Shown one piece after another: positions 1-11,879 of a stretch of 64,000 nt of DNA (positions are counted from its first letter, which is position 1; each line of letters opens with the position of its first letter). The position numbers were made by a program, and so were the translations under genes. The notes beneath the pieces were generated by a model, which did no database searches, had not been told where the DNA came from, and was given only the letters and a program-made list of their open reading frames with translations. The stretch covers positions 18,968,994 through 19,032,993 of the forward strand of contig NC_082693.1 in assembly GCF_949987515.2 (NCBI RefSeq), written 5' to 3'. Source of the DNA: Delphinus delphis (Eukaryota > Chordata > Mammalia > Artiodactyla > Delphinidae).

Positions 1-1291
1 GGCTCACAATCTAAAAGAAAGTGTGTCCCATCCCACTGACTGACAGTGTTTCAAGCTATTAATAGTCTGATCCCTGTATACTTGGTTCTCCGATATTTTT
101 AGAGTCAGCATTAGAGTGCATTAAATTATTTTTTTTCACTCTTCTTAAAAAAGTAATTATTGAGACTAGATTCTGCCAACAACATCTTGCAAAATAAAAT
201 AATAGCTTGGAACTGTTTTGAACTACAATATTACTACTTTCGCATTGTTGCTGCAAGGAATATTTTTAGTGGTTTATTTCATGAAAACAGAGCATTCTAT
301 GCAGCCCATCATTACATTAGTTTGTTTACTGTACTTTCCTTAAAATTGCTCTTGTAGCGGGTATTTTCTTTCAACAAAGGACATGATGCACTGGAAAGTA
401 AAATCAAGAGAAAACCCCTTTGGGAAATGATTACCGTCGGAGGTATGAAATTACACCCACTTCACTAATTACTGCTAATCTAATTTTATTTTTAGCTCCT
501 AAAACAACATCCTGAAAACTCACTGCTCCTAGATGACCTATATAAAGTCATTTTACAATCCCAATGAAAGTAACCTAATAATAGTGTCAAACATAAGGGG
601 TGTCCACCTTTGGAAAAGAGCCTTTAATCTGAATCACTTGTTGCAGCACATCACCTCTGCTGTGGTCCAGGGTGAACATATTTCCTGTAAATCTGCGCAG
701 GGATGTATGATGTGATGGCCCTAGATGCCAGTCCCCCAGATCTGCTTCAGAGGGCAGTTGGTATAGAGAAAAGAACTCAGGGGTTAAGAAGGGTCAAATC
801 GCCCCTCCCCCCACCCCAGACCCCCATGAGTCAGGGACCCCTATCTGAGGTCTGACTTATGAGGTTACTTTTGATTAGACTTCTTAGGATTCAGAGCATT
901 CCTGCGCCATAGCATAAACAGTCTAGGTCTTCATAAGATTCTTGTCAAAGAAAATAATTTTTTTAAGCACTTGATAATAAAATCAACCCAGATGAAACTT
1001 TCTTGGCCCACTTTTCTTCTTTTTGTACCCATTCTCTTTAAGTACGTAATATCTCCTCTTCTGAGTTCCAGGTAAGTTATCTTGATAACCTCTCAGACAT
1101 CTCTAACTACAAGCTAAATATAAAATATCAAAAAACTTATTCTGGTTAATAACACTCTACCAAAAGTTCCAACATTCTAGTGTAATCAGTATGTATTCCC
1201 TTCCTATGTACTTTTATTTTCTACTTCCCCACTAAGTACTTTTATTTTCTATTTTTCTACTTTCCCTAAGTACATTTTTCTCTGGCCTAAA
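1..1291. other. Unassigned AT-rich sequence
   Basis: I recognise no repeat family, RNA gene or coding exon here. The open frames are short and have no recognisable motif. It may be intronic or intergenic unique sequence or a very old diverged repeat. Confidence 0.5.
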
Positions 1292-1530
1292 AAAGATAAC
1301 TCCCAGGGCTTCCCTGGTGGCGCAGTGGTTGAGAGTCCGCCTGCCGATGCAGGGGACACGGGTTCGTGTCCCGGTCCAGGAGGATCCCACATGTCGCGGA
1401 GCGTCTGTGCCGGTGAGCCATGGCCGCTGAGCCTGCGCGTCCGGAGTCTGTGCTCTGCAACAGGAGAGGCCACAACAGTGGCCCGCGTACCACAAAAAAC
1501 AAAAACAAACAAAAAAAAGATTACTCCCAG
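1292..1530 (+). mobile_element. CHR-type tRNA-Glu SINE with target-site duplication
   Basis: A tRNA-derived SINE occupies about 1307-1515. It starts with the hallmark CTTCCCTGGTGGCGCAGTGG, in which the tRNA A-box can be seen. It continues through the GGTTCGTGTCCCGGTCC B-box region and ends in an A-rich tail. The flanks 1292-1306 and 1516-1530 read AAAGATAACTCCCAG and AAAGATTACTCCCAG, a 15-bp duplication with one mismatch. This is the SINE class seen in cetaceans and relatives. It is transcribed by RNA polymerase III and mobilised by L1 machinery. Short open frames across it are not genes. Confidence 0.95.
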
Positions 1531-2740
1531 TTCTTCACATCCTATGCCACCGCCTTTCCCTGTGCCAAGAACCACTTTCCCCATCACTGTTTTGTTTTTA
1601 TTGTTTTCCTTCAGAACTTAGCTAAGATGTAAACAACTTTCTGATGTTTCTTTCTTCTTATCTTAATCTTAAAAGCATTAAGTGCTCATACAACTCAATA
1701 CCAAAAACAAACAACACCAAACACCACCACCACCACCACTATTCTTAGGAATGCTGAATTCTATTAAAGATTTCACTTCTGGTCAGGGAGCATCCCTGAG
1801 GTCCAGACACATCCCTGCTGTCATTTTTGGCTTGGCTACTTAAAACGTCCTTAGATTTCACCAGTCTTTAAATTTTTTTTTTTTTTCCTAAGCTATTTAG
1901 TTAGACCTTATTCCATATGACCAAAATCCAAGTAACACATATCTTTAGGAATTTCTGCCCATACGGGTTATGACACTAACAAGAAGAGAGTTGCTCTGGT
2001 CCAAGATGACCACTTCTACTGTGAAATAACATAGAGAACCATTTTCCTAGTTGACTGGTTTCTTATTTTAAGTCAGCACAGAGAAATCATACATATAAAT
2101 GTGTGTGGTTCAACTTCAGTTATGGGCCTTTTCTCCTTTGGGTCTTATGGAAGGGATAAAGAGCAATGCCAATTATGCTTAGAAAGTACCATGTGAAGAG
2201 CTTTGACAAATGGAGGTTGGGCCAAAAACTTCTTATGAAAATGTCACGATCTTAGACAAATGTTTAAACTAAATGTAAGTGTAACATTAAGACCAGAGCA
2301 ATGCATTATTAACTTAAATAATAAAATTGGGACATTTTAGGGCAAATTAAAAGAATGAGTAAAAGGATAATATTTTAAAATACAGGTGGTTCTGAACATC
2401 TAAAGTACATTAGACTGAACAAAAATTCCCAGACAATGAAGCAAGCTTCAAAGGCAATAGGCAGAAATCCACTCTAATATGTACTTTTTTGTTCACTTTC
2501 ATAAAGGAATTAATTGATAAAGGTCACAGAAATACTTGGTCATGATATGATTATTTTATCATTCTTTGATTGACAAAGAACTGCATTCAGATATAAGAGC
2601 AATAATATTCACAGCTGCCAAGAGAACACTATTCCTGCAGCTCCTACAGCCAACACTCCAGAAAAAGGGTACTCATGCCCTAGATGCTTGTAAAAATGAT
2701 ACGTATCTTGGTGGAACATGGCAAGAGACATGGAAGTATA
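1531..2740. other. Unassigned sequence with a short CAC run
   Basis: No repeat family or gene is recognised. A short CACCAC run lies near 1720-1740 and a poly-T run near 1871-1887. The composition is AT-rich, and short frames such as 2566-2832 lack recognisable motifs. Confidence 0.45.
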
Positions 2741-2749
2741 AGGAAGGAA

Positions 2750-2895
2750 AAGAAAATGCCCACAGCCTCATATTCATCTGTATTACAAGGATAATAACAG
2801 TACTTATCTCACAGTGTTGCTGTGAAAATTAAGATAATTCATGTTAAAATCTGAAACATAAGAGGCACTCAAGGAATGCAAGCTATGATTATTAT
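2750..2895 (+). repeat. MIR SINE fragment
   Basis: The stretch follows the 3' half of the MIR consensus: a cctca..catctgta opening, a ggataataacagtac block, a ctcacagtgttgctgtgaaaattaa block, and an ending with ggcactcaa and a ttattatt tail. MIR is an ancient tRNA-derived SINE shared by all mammals. It is diverged and truncated, with no TSD expected. Confidence 0.8.
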
Positions 2896-3375
2896 TAGCC
2901 TACCATCTCTGTTCAAATGTTGGTCTTTGTTTGGTTCCCCAGCAGTAAAGGTGTGATAGCAAACAAGGTCATACAGAGGGTAGTTCTGCTTGATCCATAG
3001 GAGACAGATGTTCCAACCAGAACAAGGGAGATGCAGTAATTACACCATGCTTCCTTCAGTCACTGGTTAAAGGCTGCCCCTGGGGACTTGTATATTCCAG
3101 GCACCTCTGCAGAGCAGGCTCTACAGCAAGCCAGGCAGCAGCCTTTCAAAAGAGATGCAGGTCTGGCTTTAGGAGGGTAAGTGCATGGGAGATATTCTGC
3201 ACTAACATGGTTAAGGGATCTGAGGGACACGGATGCAGCGTCCACTACAATTCCCTTCCACTTCCTTTTCTATGATTGCTTATTTTATTTGTTTGCATAG
3301 TTGTTTGTTTACATAGTTGAAAGGACATTATAAGATACACTAGAACGTAATCACCACAAAGGAAGAGTTTGTTTT
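2896..3375. other. Unassigned sequence
   Basis: No recognised repeat or gene. A 61-codon antisense open frame at 3060-3245 has no recognisable domain and is probably chance. Confidence 0.4.
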
Positions 3376-3379
3376 TAGT

Positions 3380-3475
3380 TTTTTGGGTTTTTTTGGTTCC
3401 TAGTAACACCTCTAGACTTAAAACAATGTTTGTTACATGGTCAGCCTCAATAAATATTTGTTGAATGAATATTTT
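3380..3475 (+). repeat. L2 LINE 3' terminus
   Basis: The end reads CAATAAATATTTGTTGAATG, the characteristic L2 3' terminus, preceded by a diverged sequence. L2 is an ancient CR1-clade LINE, inactive in placental mammals. Confidence 0.7.
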
Positions 3476-3479
3476 GTGA

Positions 3480-3730
3480 TCTGCCTTTATTACTTAGCAT
3501 TCAGTTTTAGGAACATTTCCCTGACAATCAAGTTCTTATTTTTAAATATTTCCTCATACTCCAAGGTTCTATATATTCCTTATATATAGAACAATATACG
3601 TTTTATGTAATTGTCAATATTACAATTTTTTCACAAACTTCTTTTTATATAAATTCCTGTTGCATTATGATTATTTTCTCACAACAGATTCACAGAAATA
3701 GAAGTATTTGGTTAAATCATATCCATGATT
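3480..3730 (-). repeat. Probable old L1M 3' region, antisense
   Basis: AT-rich sequence with the feel of an L1M/L1ME 3' UTR read in antisense, including a TCACAGAAATAGAAGTATTTGG block like the 'gaagtgggaattgctgggt' part of old L1 3' ends. It is too diverged for a firm call. Confidence 0.35.
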
Positions 3731-4599
3731 TTATAAAATAAGGTTTTACTTTTTTCAGATATTTTGACAAACACAACTAACAACACTGACTCTGAACTAA
3801 GTCATCAGCAGGTGAAAATATTAGGTAGATTATACTCTTAAATCAGTCAATTCTCTGTAAACCAATAAAGTTGTCAAAACTTCCAGTCGCAAGAGGACCT
3901 CGAACTTTCAATATATGATGTATTGGAATTTGGAACAAATATGACACATGTTTTTATGGCCATTTAATGGTGAGAGCAAATGCCAGGTAAGGCTCTGTCC
4001 ACAGACATCAAAGTCTGCAGCTCAGTGTCCCTGAACTGGTTGTATGAAGAAGTCTGCAGACACCAGATGCACAAGTGTTTCCTGCTTGATGAGCAGAGAA
4101 AGGGAGTACTGCATGTTTGAAAGTGCTGGAGCCTTGCGCCGCTGAAGACAGTGGTGTGTGATTGGCGGTTTCAGGTCACCCTGATTATACACTGACTCTG
4201 TTCTTTTGATAGCAGCTGCCAGATACCACCTGCAGGGTTTGCCTCCACCAGGTCAGCATGACATTTTTATTCAAAAGGAGTCAGCCATCTCTGATTGCCA
4301 CATACCACTAGGCTCTGGTGGCTTCAACACGTTCCCCATCTACTGGAATCTCTGAGCTATTCCATTTCTTTCCCAGTCTATGGTTCCATTCACACCACAA
4401 TGCAGACACGTTTCTGTGAGTTGCATGTCAGTTTCAACCCCCAGCAAAATCAGGCATGCTTCGTTAAAAAACAAAAAGAAAAAAACTATTTATGCTAAGA
4501 ATGCCTAACACTTAAAATGTAGGCTAGATTTTCTGAGCACGACTAGACAAATAAACTAGTTTCTTTTTTTTCACCAGACTTCTTACTTTTCAGACTCTA
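3731..4599. other. Unassigned moderately GC-rich sequence
   Basis: No recognised family. Around 3980-4450 the base composition is less AT-rich than its surroundings and has no internal repeats. It could be low-copy unique DNA or an old LTR. Confidence 0.35.
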
Positions 4600-4725
4600 A
4601 CCATTTATATTTTGAAGTCTTTGAGAACGGGAACTGTCATATACAATCTTTATGCATACATGCAAACATATTAACATGTATAGGGTTTGGTATATGAAAA
4701 GCTCCTTATAAATACCCTTTGATTG
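4600..4725 (+). repeat. L2-like 3' end
   Basis: A weak match to the L2 3' end (tttgagaacgggaactgtc ... ggtatatgaaaagctccttataaatac), in the expected order of a 'gagggcaggga' block followed by a 'gctcaataaat' block. It is diverged. Confidence 0.5.
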
Positions 4726-6810
4726 AAGTGAAAACAGGTTAATTATAGTTTTTTATGTGTTAAAAGAAATTGGATTTCTTTGGGAAAAGTGGGCAAAAGT
4801 GCCAGCTGGAAGGCTGGTATTTTTCACTTCTCAGAGAATTCTGGCTTTGTGTGGAGAAGACTTCGGTCTCTCAGGTCTGATTCCATCTGCAGCCCTCTAG
4901 CACCATCAGTTGCCCCTTTCAGCTAGCCCAGAAACTTCCGTGAAGTTGAGAGCTGGCTAAGCTTTTCGACTGCTTGACGGCATTCTTTCTTTTCTTTGTC
5001 CAGATTGTCTGTATGTCCTTTCTCTAAGCTTAAATAAACTACTTCTTTGCTTATAAGAAGTTATATACGGTATATTGTGTTTCTCAAGGATAATATTCAT
5101 CCTTCTGGATATATTCCCCAAATAAGAGAACTGTCAACATCTGTTTCTGGCAAGCTAAGAAAGAGAAGGGATGTCAGAGCCAGCAACTTGCTTCCTGTGA
5201 GAATAATTTTGGGTTTGTACACCTCCTTGTCTGTTAATTTATAAACAGGCTAACCATATTATTCTTCCCATCAAAAAGTCACGCCAGTTTTGAACAGTCT
5301 TAGAGGGGAAAAAAAAAACACATCACAAATGTAGAATCAATATCTCAAGCTTCCATTAAGTGGATTGGGGGGTCAAGGAAAACTTCGCAAAGGTCTTAGT
5401 GTTGGTTAGGCACTGAAAAATCTAAAATATGTACAAGTGACAGAAATAAAGTTTTGTATTGTAGAAACAAAATAATTTAGTTTGCTCCCACTTCTCCAGA
5501 TATCATAAGAAAACCTAACCAAATGTGGGTGGCAACTAGTAGGACTGATTAGGCAGGACCCAGAAAGCTAAGCGTACAACATGTAGCCTGAGTGTTGAGG
5601 GCCAGATGACTGCTGAATGATGAGGGTACCAGGAATTTGAAATCCAGGGCAGTGGACCATACTCATGGAGTTTGCAGGTCTTGCAAGCCAAGAGAAAGCC
5701 AAAGGGGAAGAAGCCTAGGAGCCAGTCAGGGAAGGCTGGAGCAGGCGGTTTTCCTAGAGATGAAGCAATAGAGAAGGTGAGAGAGTTCGAGTCCATGTAC
5801 ATTTTTAACTGAAGTAGCAAAATTGCAGTGGTCTTAGCACAATGAATTTGTTTTTTCTAATTGCTTCCATAGATCGCGCTGGGCAGGGAGTCATAGGAGT
5901 GAAAAGGATGCCACGGCAGCCAGAGAGAAAGTCAATTGCTCTTTGGTACATAACTAGGAACTAGATATAGTGGGAGAGGGCCAGCGCTGGAGAAAAAATA
6001 GTCTTTTGGAGAAGGACCCAGCAGCTGGGAGGTCCAAAAAGATGGCAGAACCTGCTGTCTAGAGGATTTGGCAACAGGTAGAAGCTGGACGTCCAGGCAG
6101 ACAGGCGGCTGGCATGGAGGATATCCAGAAGTGAGTGATGGGTGTCTTCCTGGCAGGTGGACAGAGTGCAGGACAAGGGCATGTTGGCAGTAGCACATAG
6201 GGTCCCAGGCATGAGGAATGGGGCTCAGGTGGAGACTTTTGTCTTGGAAACAATTGGGGCTGGCAGGCAGGAAAATTGGCAAGAAATGAGAGGGAAGACA
6301 AGGACCTGATTCCTACAGCCAGGGTGCAAAGATTGGCCTAGACCCTGGGAAACAAGAATGTTTAAGATCAGAAAGGGACCAGAAAGAAGGCAAACACGAT
6401 GTAAAGGGTCGGCGTTGGGGATGTTTACATTTCTTGTATCCAAGGACCAAGGGGATCACAGAGACTACAGCAAGATGGGCATTTTGGTTGTGAGAGCCTG
6501 TGGAGGTGTAAAGAGGAAAAATCTGTTAAGAGGCCCCAAGCATAGAATTGGAAGAGGCAAGACTGACAGTACCCACAGACCTAAACAGGAGCTGGGATAG
6601 GAACTAGAGCCATGAGGAAGTCCTTGTATCTCTCTGCACCGCAGTGGTGTCCTCAGCGCTCTTTGGATGCCAGGTTTGTCACAGTAGATGCAGTGGAATG
6701 CCTAGGAATTTGCAGGAGCACGTGCTTAGTGTTCATACCCCAGTACTGTTCTCCAGTTGGTACCCATATAATTTATGCTAGTGGGTGATCTTCTTAAAAG
6801 TGTCCTCAAA
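4726..6810. other. Unassigned sequence, GC-richer and purine-rich from about 5530 to 6600
   Basis: No family recognised. The segment 5530-6600 is richer in A and G on the plus strand and in G+C than most of the window. Several overlapping open frames appear (for example antisense 5932-6282), but none has a recognisable domain. A stretch at 4780-5065 ends with an AATAAA-containing pyrimidine-rich tail that resembles an LTR polyadenylation region, but no partner copy was seen. Confidence 0.35.
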
Positions 6811-6814
6811 CTCT

Positions 6815-7235
6815 TCTATACTCCCTTTATTAAAAGCTGGAGCATAGTTCTTCTCCCCTTGAATATGAGTGGCCTTAGAGACTTGCTTCTAAGGAGTAGA
6901 ATGTGAAGGGAGTAATATTGCATCACTTCTGAAGCTTCCTTCTGACTTTCTCTTGGAACTCTCGTCCTTAGAACCTATCCTCTACGCCATGAAAGTCAGG
7001 TCACATGGAGAGGCCATGTGTAGTTGTTTGTTTGATCAACAGTCCTCACTGAGGTCCCAGCTGGCAGTTGTCATCAACAACCAGACTGAGGAGGTCTCAG
7101 ATGACTCCAACTAAACCAGCATCTGTTATCAGTCATATTTGCAGTGATGATGATAGTGATGATAATGAATAACTGCTGTTTTACACCACTAAGTTTGGGG
7201 TACTTTGTTATAGAGCAGTAGTTAACTAAAAAGAT
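6815..7235 (+). repeat. MLT1-family (ERVL-MaLR) LTR
   Basis: The order of blocks matches MLT1 LTRs: 'cttgaatatgagtggcctta', 'gacttgcttctaa', then a 'gtcaggtcacatggagaggcc' block and a 'cagatgactcc' block. The end is the MLT1-typical 'aactgctgttttacaccactaagtttgggg', up to about 7200. The LTR is followed directly by MaLR internal sequence, so this is not a solo LTR. Confidence 0.75.
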
Positions 7236-8470
7236 TTTGGTACCTGAAACTGGGGTGCTACTGTAACAAAGACTGAAACATGTGGCATTGGTTTTGGGAC
7301 TGGACTGTGGGCAAATGTTAGAAGGGTTTTGAGGAGCTGTGGGTAAATGGTTAAAGGAAAGTGAAGATAAGATTATTGGAGACTGAAGGAAAGGAGACAT
7401 TTTTATGTAGTGACAGAAATTTTAACACCGCTGCTTGCAGTTTTCTGACAAACTGGATGACTTAGTTAAAGAGATTTCTAGACAGAATGTTGAAGGTGCC
7501 CCCTAGCTTCTTCTAGCTGCCTATTAGAAAATGAAAGAGAAGAGAATTGAGTTTAAAAATTAACTGTTAAAAGTATGGAGGTTCCTTAAAAAACTAAACA
7601 TAGAACTACCATATGACCCAGCAATCCCACTACTGGGCATATACCCTGAGAAAACCATAATTCAAAAAGAGTCATGTACCACAATGTTCATTGCAGCTCT
7701 GTTTACAATAGCCAGGACATGGAAGCAACCTAAGTGTCCATCAACAGATGAATGGATAAAGAAGATGTGACACATATATACAATGGAATATTACTCAGCC
7801 CTAAAAAGAAACAAAATTGAGTTATTTGTAGTGAGGTGGAAGGACCTAGAGAGTGTCATACAGAGTGAAGTGAGTCAGAAAGAGAAAAACAAATGCTGTA
7901 TGCTAACACATATATATGGACTCTAAGAAAAGAAAAAAAAGGTCATGAAGAACCTAAGGGCAAGACGCAGACATACTAGAGAATGGACTTGAGGATATGG
8001 GGAGGGGAAAGGGTAAGCTGGGACAAAGTGAGAGAGTGGCATGGACATATATACACTACCAAATGTAAAATAGATAGCGAGTGGGAAGCAGCTGCATAGC
8101 ACAGGGAGGTCAGCTCGGTGTTTTGTGACAACCTAGAGGGGTAGGATAGGGAGGGTGGGAGGGAGGGAGATGCAAGAGGGAAGAGATATGGCAATATATG
8201 TATATGTATAACTGATTCACTTTGTTATAAAGCAGAAACTAACACCATTGTAAAGCAATTATACTCCAATAAAGATGTTTTTAAAAAATTAACTGTTAAA
8301 TATAATTGTGCCAGGATTTCAAAATTAACTTTTTTTCTCATTCCCACCCTCTCCTGATGGAAAATGATTTTGCTTACTTTTTTTCAACCTCAAAGGGACA
8401 CTGTTCAATCCTCACTAATTGTATCATGATAGCTGGTTTTCCTCAGATGCCCCTATCACATCAAGAGAGT
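7236..8470 (+). mobile_element. MaLR internal sequence, interrupted by an L1
   Basis: Downstream of the LTR the text 'ttggtacctgaaactggggtgct' and 'gaagggttttgaggagctgtggg' follows the usual MaLR internal start. The element resumes at 8284 after the 7572-8283 L1 insertion and fades near 8400-8470. No gag or pol open frame survives. The family is non-autonomous and related to ERVL. Confidence 0.65.
7555..8300 (+). mobile_element. 5'-truncated LINE-1 with 17-bp target-site duplication
   Basis: The element occupies 7572-8283 and begins inside the C-terminal part of ORF2, with the familiar 'gcaatcccactactgggcat' and 'aatggataaagaagatgtg' blocks. It ends in a 3' UTR terminating 'actccaataaagatgtt'. 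The flanks 7555-7571 and 8284-8300 are the identical 17-mer AAAAATTAACTGTTAAA. The structure shows target-primed reverse transcription into the MaLR. The ORF2 remnant has stops and is dead. Confidence 0.95.
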
Positions 8471-8474
8471 TCCC

Positions 8475-9465
8475 TTCTATTTTAGTATTCTGAGAATTTC
8501 TAAATGAATGGATGCTGTATTTTGTCTAATGCTTTTTCTGCATCTATTGAGATAACTGTTTTTTTTTGTTTTTGATGTCTTGGTTTTGTTTTTCAGTTTG
8601 CTAATAGATGAATTAAATTGAATTATTTCCACATATTAAAATAACCTTGCATTCTGGATATAAGCCCAACTCGATCATGTTGTATCATCCTTTAATATAC
8701 ATTGCTGCATTCAGTTGTATAAAATTGTGCGGCACATTTTTGTGTCTATGTCAATAAGAGCTATTGTTCTACAGTTTCCTTCTCTTGTGATTCTTTATTC
8801 CTGGTTATTTTATCAGGGTAATCCCAGCATCATAAAATGTTCAGGGAAGTGATCCTTGCTCTTCCTCTTTTGAAAGAGTTTGTGTACAATTTTTATTACT
8901 TCTTCCTTAACGTTTTAGAAGAATTTACCAGTTAAGCCATCTGAGCCTATAGTGTTTTGTGAGATTTATAATTCCAAATTCAATAGGTATAGAACAGTTC
9001 AGGTGATCTAACTCTTCTTGAGTGAGCTTTGATCGTTGTGTCTTTCAAATGGTCTGCCTTAAGTTGTCTAACTTAACGGCATAATATTATTCATAAAGTT
9101 TCTTTATTATCTTATAGTCTCTGTAGGTCCTGTCGTAATGTTCCTGTTTTTATTTCTGTTACCTTTCTTTTCTGATCATGTTGCTAGAGGTTTATCAATT
9201 TTATTAATCTTTAAAAAAACTGGTTTATGAATTTTTCTATTGCTTTTCTACTTTATATTTCTGTGACTTGTGTTCTAATCCATATTATTTTCTTAATTCT
9301 GGTAACTTTGCATTTAATATTCTTTCATCTTTCTTGTTTCTATTTATCTCTGTTTCATTAGCTGCTTTTTCAGGGTTTTTTTTTTTTTTTCTCTTGTTCT
9401 TTTGTTTGAATCAAATGCCTTTGTCTTCTCATTTTGTTTAACTTTTTCTGTCTCTGTGAAATTAG
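8475..9465 (-). repeat. Old LINE-1 (L1M) ORF2 fragment, antisense
   Basis: The plus strand shows the reverse complement of L1 reverse-transcriptase coding sequence: 'gctttttctgcatctattgagat', 'ccttgcattctggatataagcccaac', 'ttaccagttaagccatctgagcc'. It is heavily diverged with no open frame, which points to an L1M-age copy. Confidence 0.85.
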
Positions 9466-10600
9466 GTGAAACAGTTACTTATCCCAGTCCTGAAGAGATG
9501 TTCTTGTGTGGAAGTGTTTCTATGCAACCTGCATGTGCCCAGTGGCTCCAGTGGGAGAGGTGGATCTGAAGTGAGCACGGATCACATCTTCTCCCAGGGT
9601 GTGCTGGCAACTTGGTGAGAGGTGGGGCTGAAGATGGAGGGACTAGAGCCAGAGCCATGTGTGAGCTGGAGCTTCTCCTATGCTCAGTGGCCAACACCAC
9701 CCTATTGCAGGCAGGGTTGGGTCCCAGGGTGCTGGATCAGAAGCCCTGAGGTCAGATGCAAGCTGGTTTTGCTCCCTCTAAATGTGCACTCCCCCCTCTC
9801 CCCGCAAAGCCACCTTTGCCCCAGGGGGGCAGTAGTACTGGAGCAAGAGGGGCTGGAGCGGGCCCCCACTGTGGGCCAGAGCACACTCTGCGACAGTCCC
9901 AGCGTATCAGTAAGAGCTCAACACAGTTTCTGACCCACTGCCTTCACGAGTGCCAGCACAAACTGCTTTCATCGCGTTCCTACGCAGTGCGGGGTCTGAG
10001 CCGGCTCCATCCCCCCGAAGTGTGCTCTCTCCTCCACAGCAGCAGCCTTCACCTTACTGGGAAGCTGCACCAGAGCTAGAGGAATCAGGGCAGGCACCTG
10101 ATGTGGGCAGGGGCACGTGCTGGAGCAGTTGCAGGAAACCAGCCTGAGCCCCGGACAATTTCTATCTGCTCCCCGTGCCTTATTCCCAGGAGTAAGCAAG
10201 CACGTGCACCCTTCACGAGTAGAGTTTAGGTTTGTTACAGCCCTCCTGTTAAGTCCTACAGGTTTTCAAACCAGCTAAGGGGACTCATCTTACCAGTGTA
10301 GGACGCCAGGGCTGGGGTGCCCAATATGGGTTTGAACCAATCACTCCCCCATGGAGGATATCCGAGCCTATGATAAGCCCCTCCTCTTCTGTGTCCCCTC
10401 CTAGGTCCCGAACTACTCTCTTCTCTTCCTTTCCTACCCAGCTCCATGTGGACCTTTCTTTCCAGCCTTGGCTGTAGAAGAGTCTTTCCTGACAGTCTGC
10501 AGTCTGTTTTCAGTGAGAATTGCTCCACATGTAGACATATTTTTGATGTGTTTATACAGGTAATTGAGCTCAGCATCCTACTGTACCATCTTGATCTTCC
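9466..10600 (-). repeat. Old LINE-1 5' UTR, antisense
   Basis: GC-rich sequence reading as an L1 5' UTR in reverse complement. It closes near 10565-10600 with 'gagctcagcatcctactgta' and 'ccatcttgatc', the antisense of the L1M start ('..gatggcggagtaggatgctgagctc'). Mammalian L1 5' UTRs carry the internal RNA polymerase II promoter. The overlapping open frames here are by-products of the high GC content. Relative to the 8475-9465 ORF2 fragment, ORF1 and the endonuclease part are missing. Confidence 0.7.
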
Positions 10601-11875
10601 CTCTCAAAAGATATTTTATATTTACTGGTTTATTAACTCTTTCTAGATTTCTATATTCCTTTCTTTAGAATCAAGTTTCTATCCGATATTATGTCATTTC
10701 CAAATATAAAGCTTCTTAATTTATTTTAGTGTAGGTTTGCTAGAGGTAAATTCTGCCAGCTTTTCTGTCTGAAATGTAATTTTTTTTCATTATTAAGGAA
10801 TATTTTAAAGGATAGAGGGGGAAGGGTAAGCTGGGACAAAGTGAGAGAGTGGCATGGACATACATACACTACCAAATGTAAAATAGATAGCTAATGGGAA
10901 GCAGCTGCATAGCACAGAGAGATCAGCTCGGTGCTTTGTGACCACCTAGAGGGGTGGGATAGGGAGGGTGGGAGGGAGACGCAAGAGGGAGGGGATATGG
11001 GGATATATGTTTATATATAGCTGATTCACTTTGTTATACAACAGAAACTAACACACCATTGTAAAGCAATGATACTCCAATAAAGATGTTAAAAAAAAAT
11101 AAAACAAAATAAAGGAGGGGGCAGTGTGGGTGATGTTTTGTGCCACCCTTTCCATAAAAAAGAAAAAGAAAAAAGGATAGAATTTAGGTGATATGCCATT
11201 TTTTGTTTTTGTTTGTAGTGTGTATGTGTGTGTTTCAACCATTAAAAACACTCTTTCAAATGTCTTCTGGCTTTGATGTTTTTCGAAGACAATTCAATTG
11301 CAATTTTATGATTGTTTCCCTATAAGGAACCCTTCTTTTCATTTGTTGCCTTCAAGATTTTCTTTGTCTTTAAATTTTATCAATTTGATTGGATGTGTAT
11401 GTGTGTGTTTTCCCTTGTATTTTTCCTTTTCTCAGTTCTCTGAGAATCTTGGATCTTTGATCTATTTTCTTTCATTAATTTTGGAAATTTTGGCCATTAT
11501 CTCTTCACATGTTTTTTATGCCTCATTCACTCTCTGTTCGACATCTAGTACTGCAATTAGATGCATGTTAAACTATTCCGTATTTTTTCACAGGTCTTGG
11601 ATGCCCTGGATTATTTTTCCTTTTCAAACTTTCTCCTCGTTGTATTTCAGTTTAGATAATATCTTTTAACCTAACTTTCAGTTTGCTGATCTTTTCTGTG
11701 TTGAGTCTGCTGCTCCACTTATAGAGGGAATATTTCATCTCTAATACTGTGTTTCCATTCCTATCATTTTCATTTGTCTCTTTTTTACAGTTTCTATCTT
11801 TCTGCTGAAAGGTCTCACCTATCATGCATGTTTTCCATCTTTTCTACTCTATACTTCAACATATTAAGCACAGGA
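10601..11875 (-). repeat. Old LINE-1/HAL1-like antisense sequence
   Basis: The plus strand from about 11240 carries 'tcttctggctttgatg', 'ttgccttcaagattttctttgtct', and 'ttggccattatctcttcacatg', the antisense of old L1/HAL1 ORF1-region sequence. The open frame at 11298-11669 is an antisense artefact. The first 200 bp (10601-10815) is weaker. A younger L1 3' end interrupts at about 10817-11095. Confidence 0.65.
10817..11095 (+). mobile_element. 5'-truncated LINE-1 3' end
   Basis: Closely similar to the 3' UTR of the 7572-8283 L1: 'gggtaagctgggacaaagtg', 'gcagctgcatagcacag', ending 'actccaataaagatgtt' plus an A-rich tail. Only the last 280 bp or so was copied. The TSD is not clear because both flanks are A-rich. 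Confidence 0.9.
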
Positions 11876-11879
11876 AAAA

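Noticed and set aside
1307..1515. tRNA-like A-box and B-box sequence
   Set aside because: It belongs to a SINE head. The acceptor stem and cloverleaf are not intact, so it is not a functional tRNA gene.
1232..1621. Several overlapping open frames with Arg/Pro/Gly-rich products, recurring at 13921-14191, 15512-15862, 24837-25090, 33253-33610 and 57235-57517
   Set aside because: They coincide with CHR SINEs on either strand, and the same peptides recur at each copy. They are by-products of a GC-rich tRNA-derived repeat.
4780..5065. LTR-like sequence with AATAAA and a pyrimidine-rich end
   Set aside because: No second copy, no flanking duplication and no family I recognise. It may be unique DNA.
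5932..6443. Group of Pro/Cys/Leu-rich antisense frames
   Set aside because: Overlapping frames in all phases of one GC-richer, purine-biased stretch, typical of compositional artefact.
11298..11669. 123-codon hydrophobic open frame
   Set aside because: It reads antisense through old L1 sequence; the hydrophobic character comes from T-rich antisense strand.
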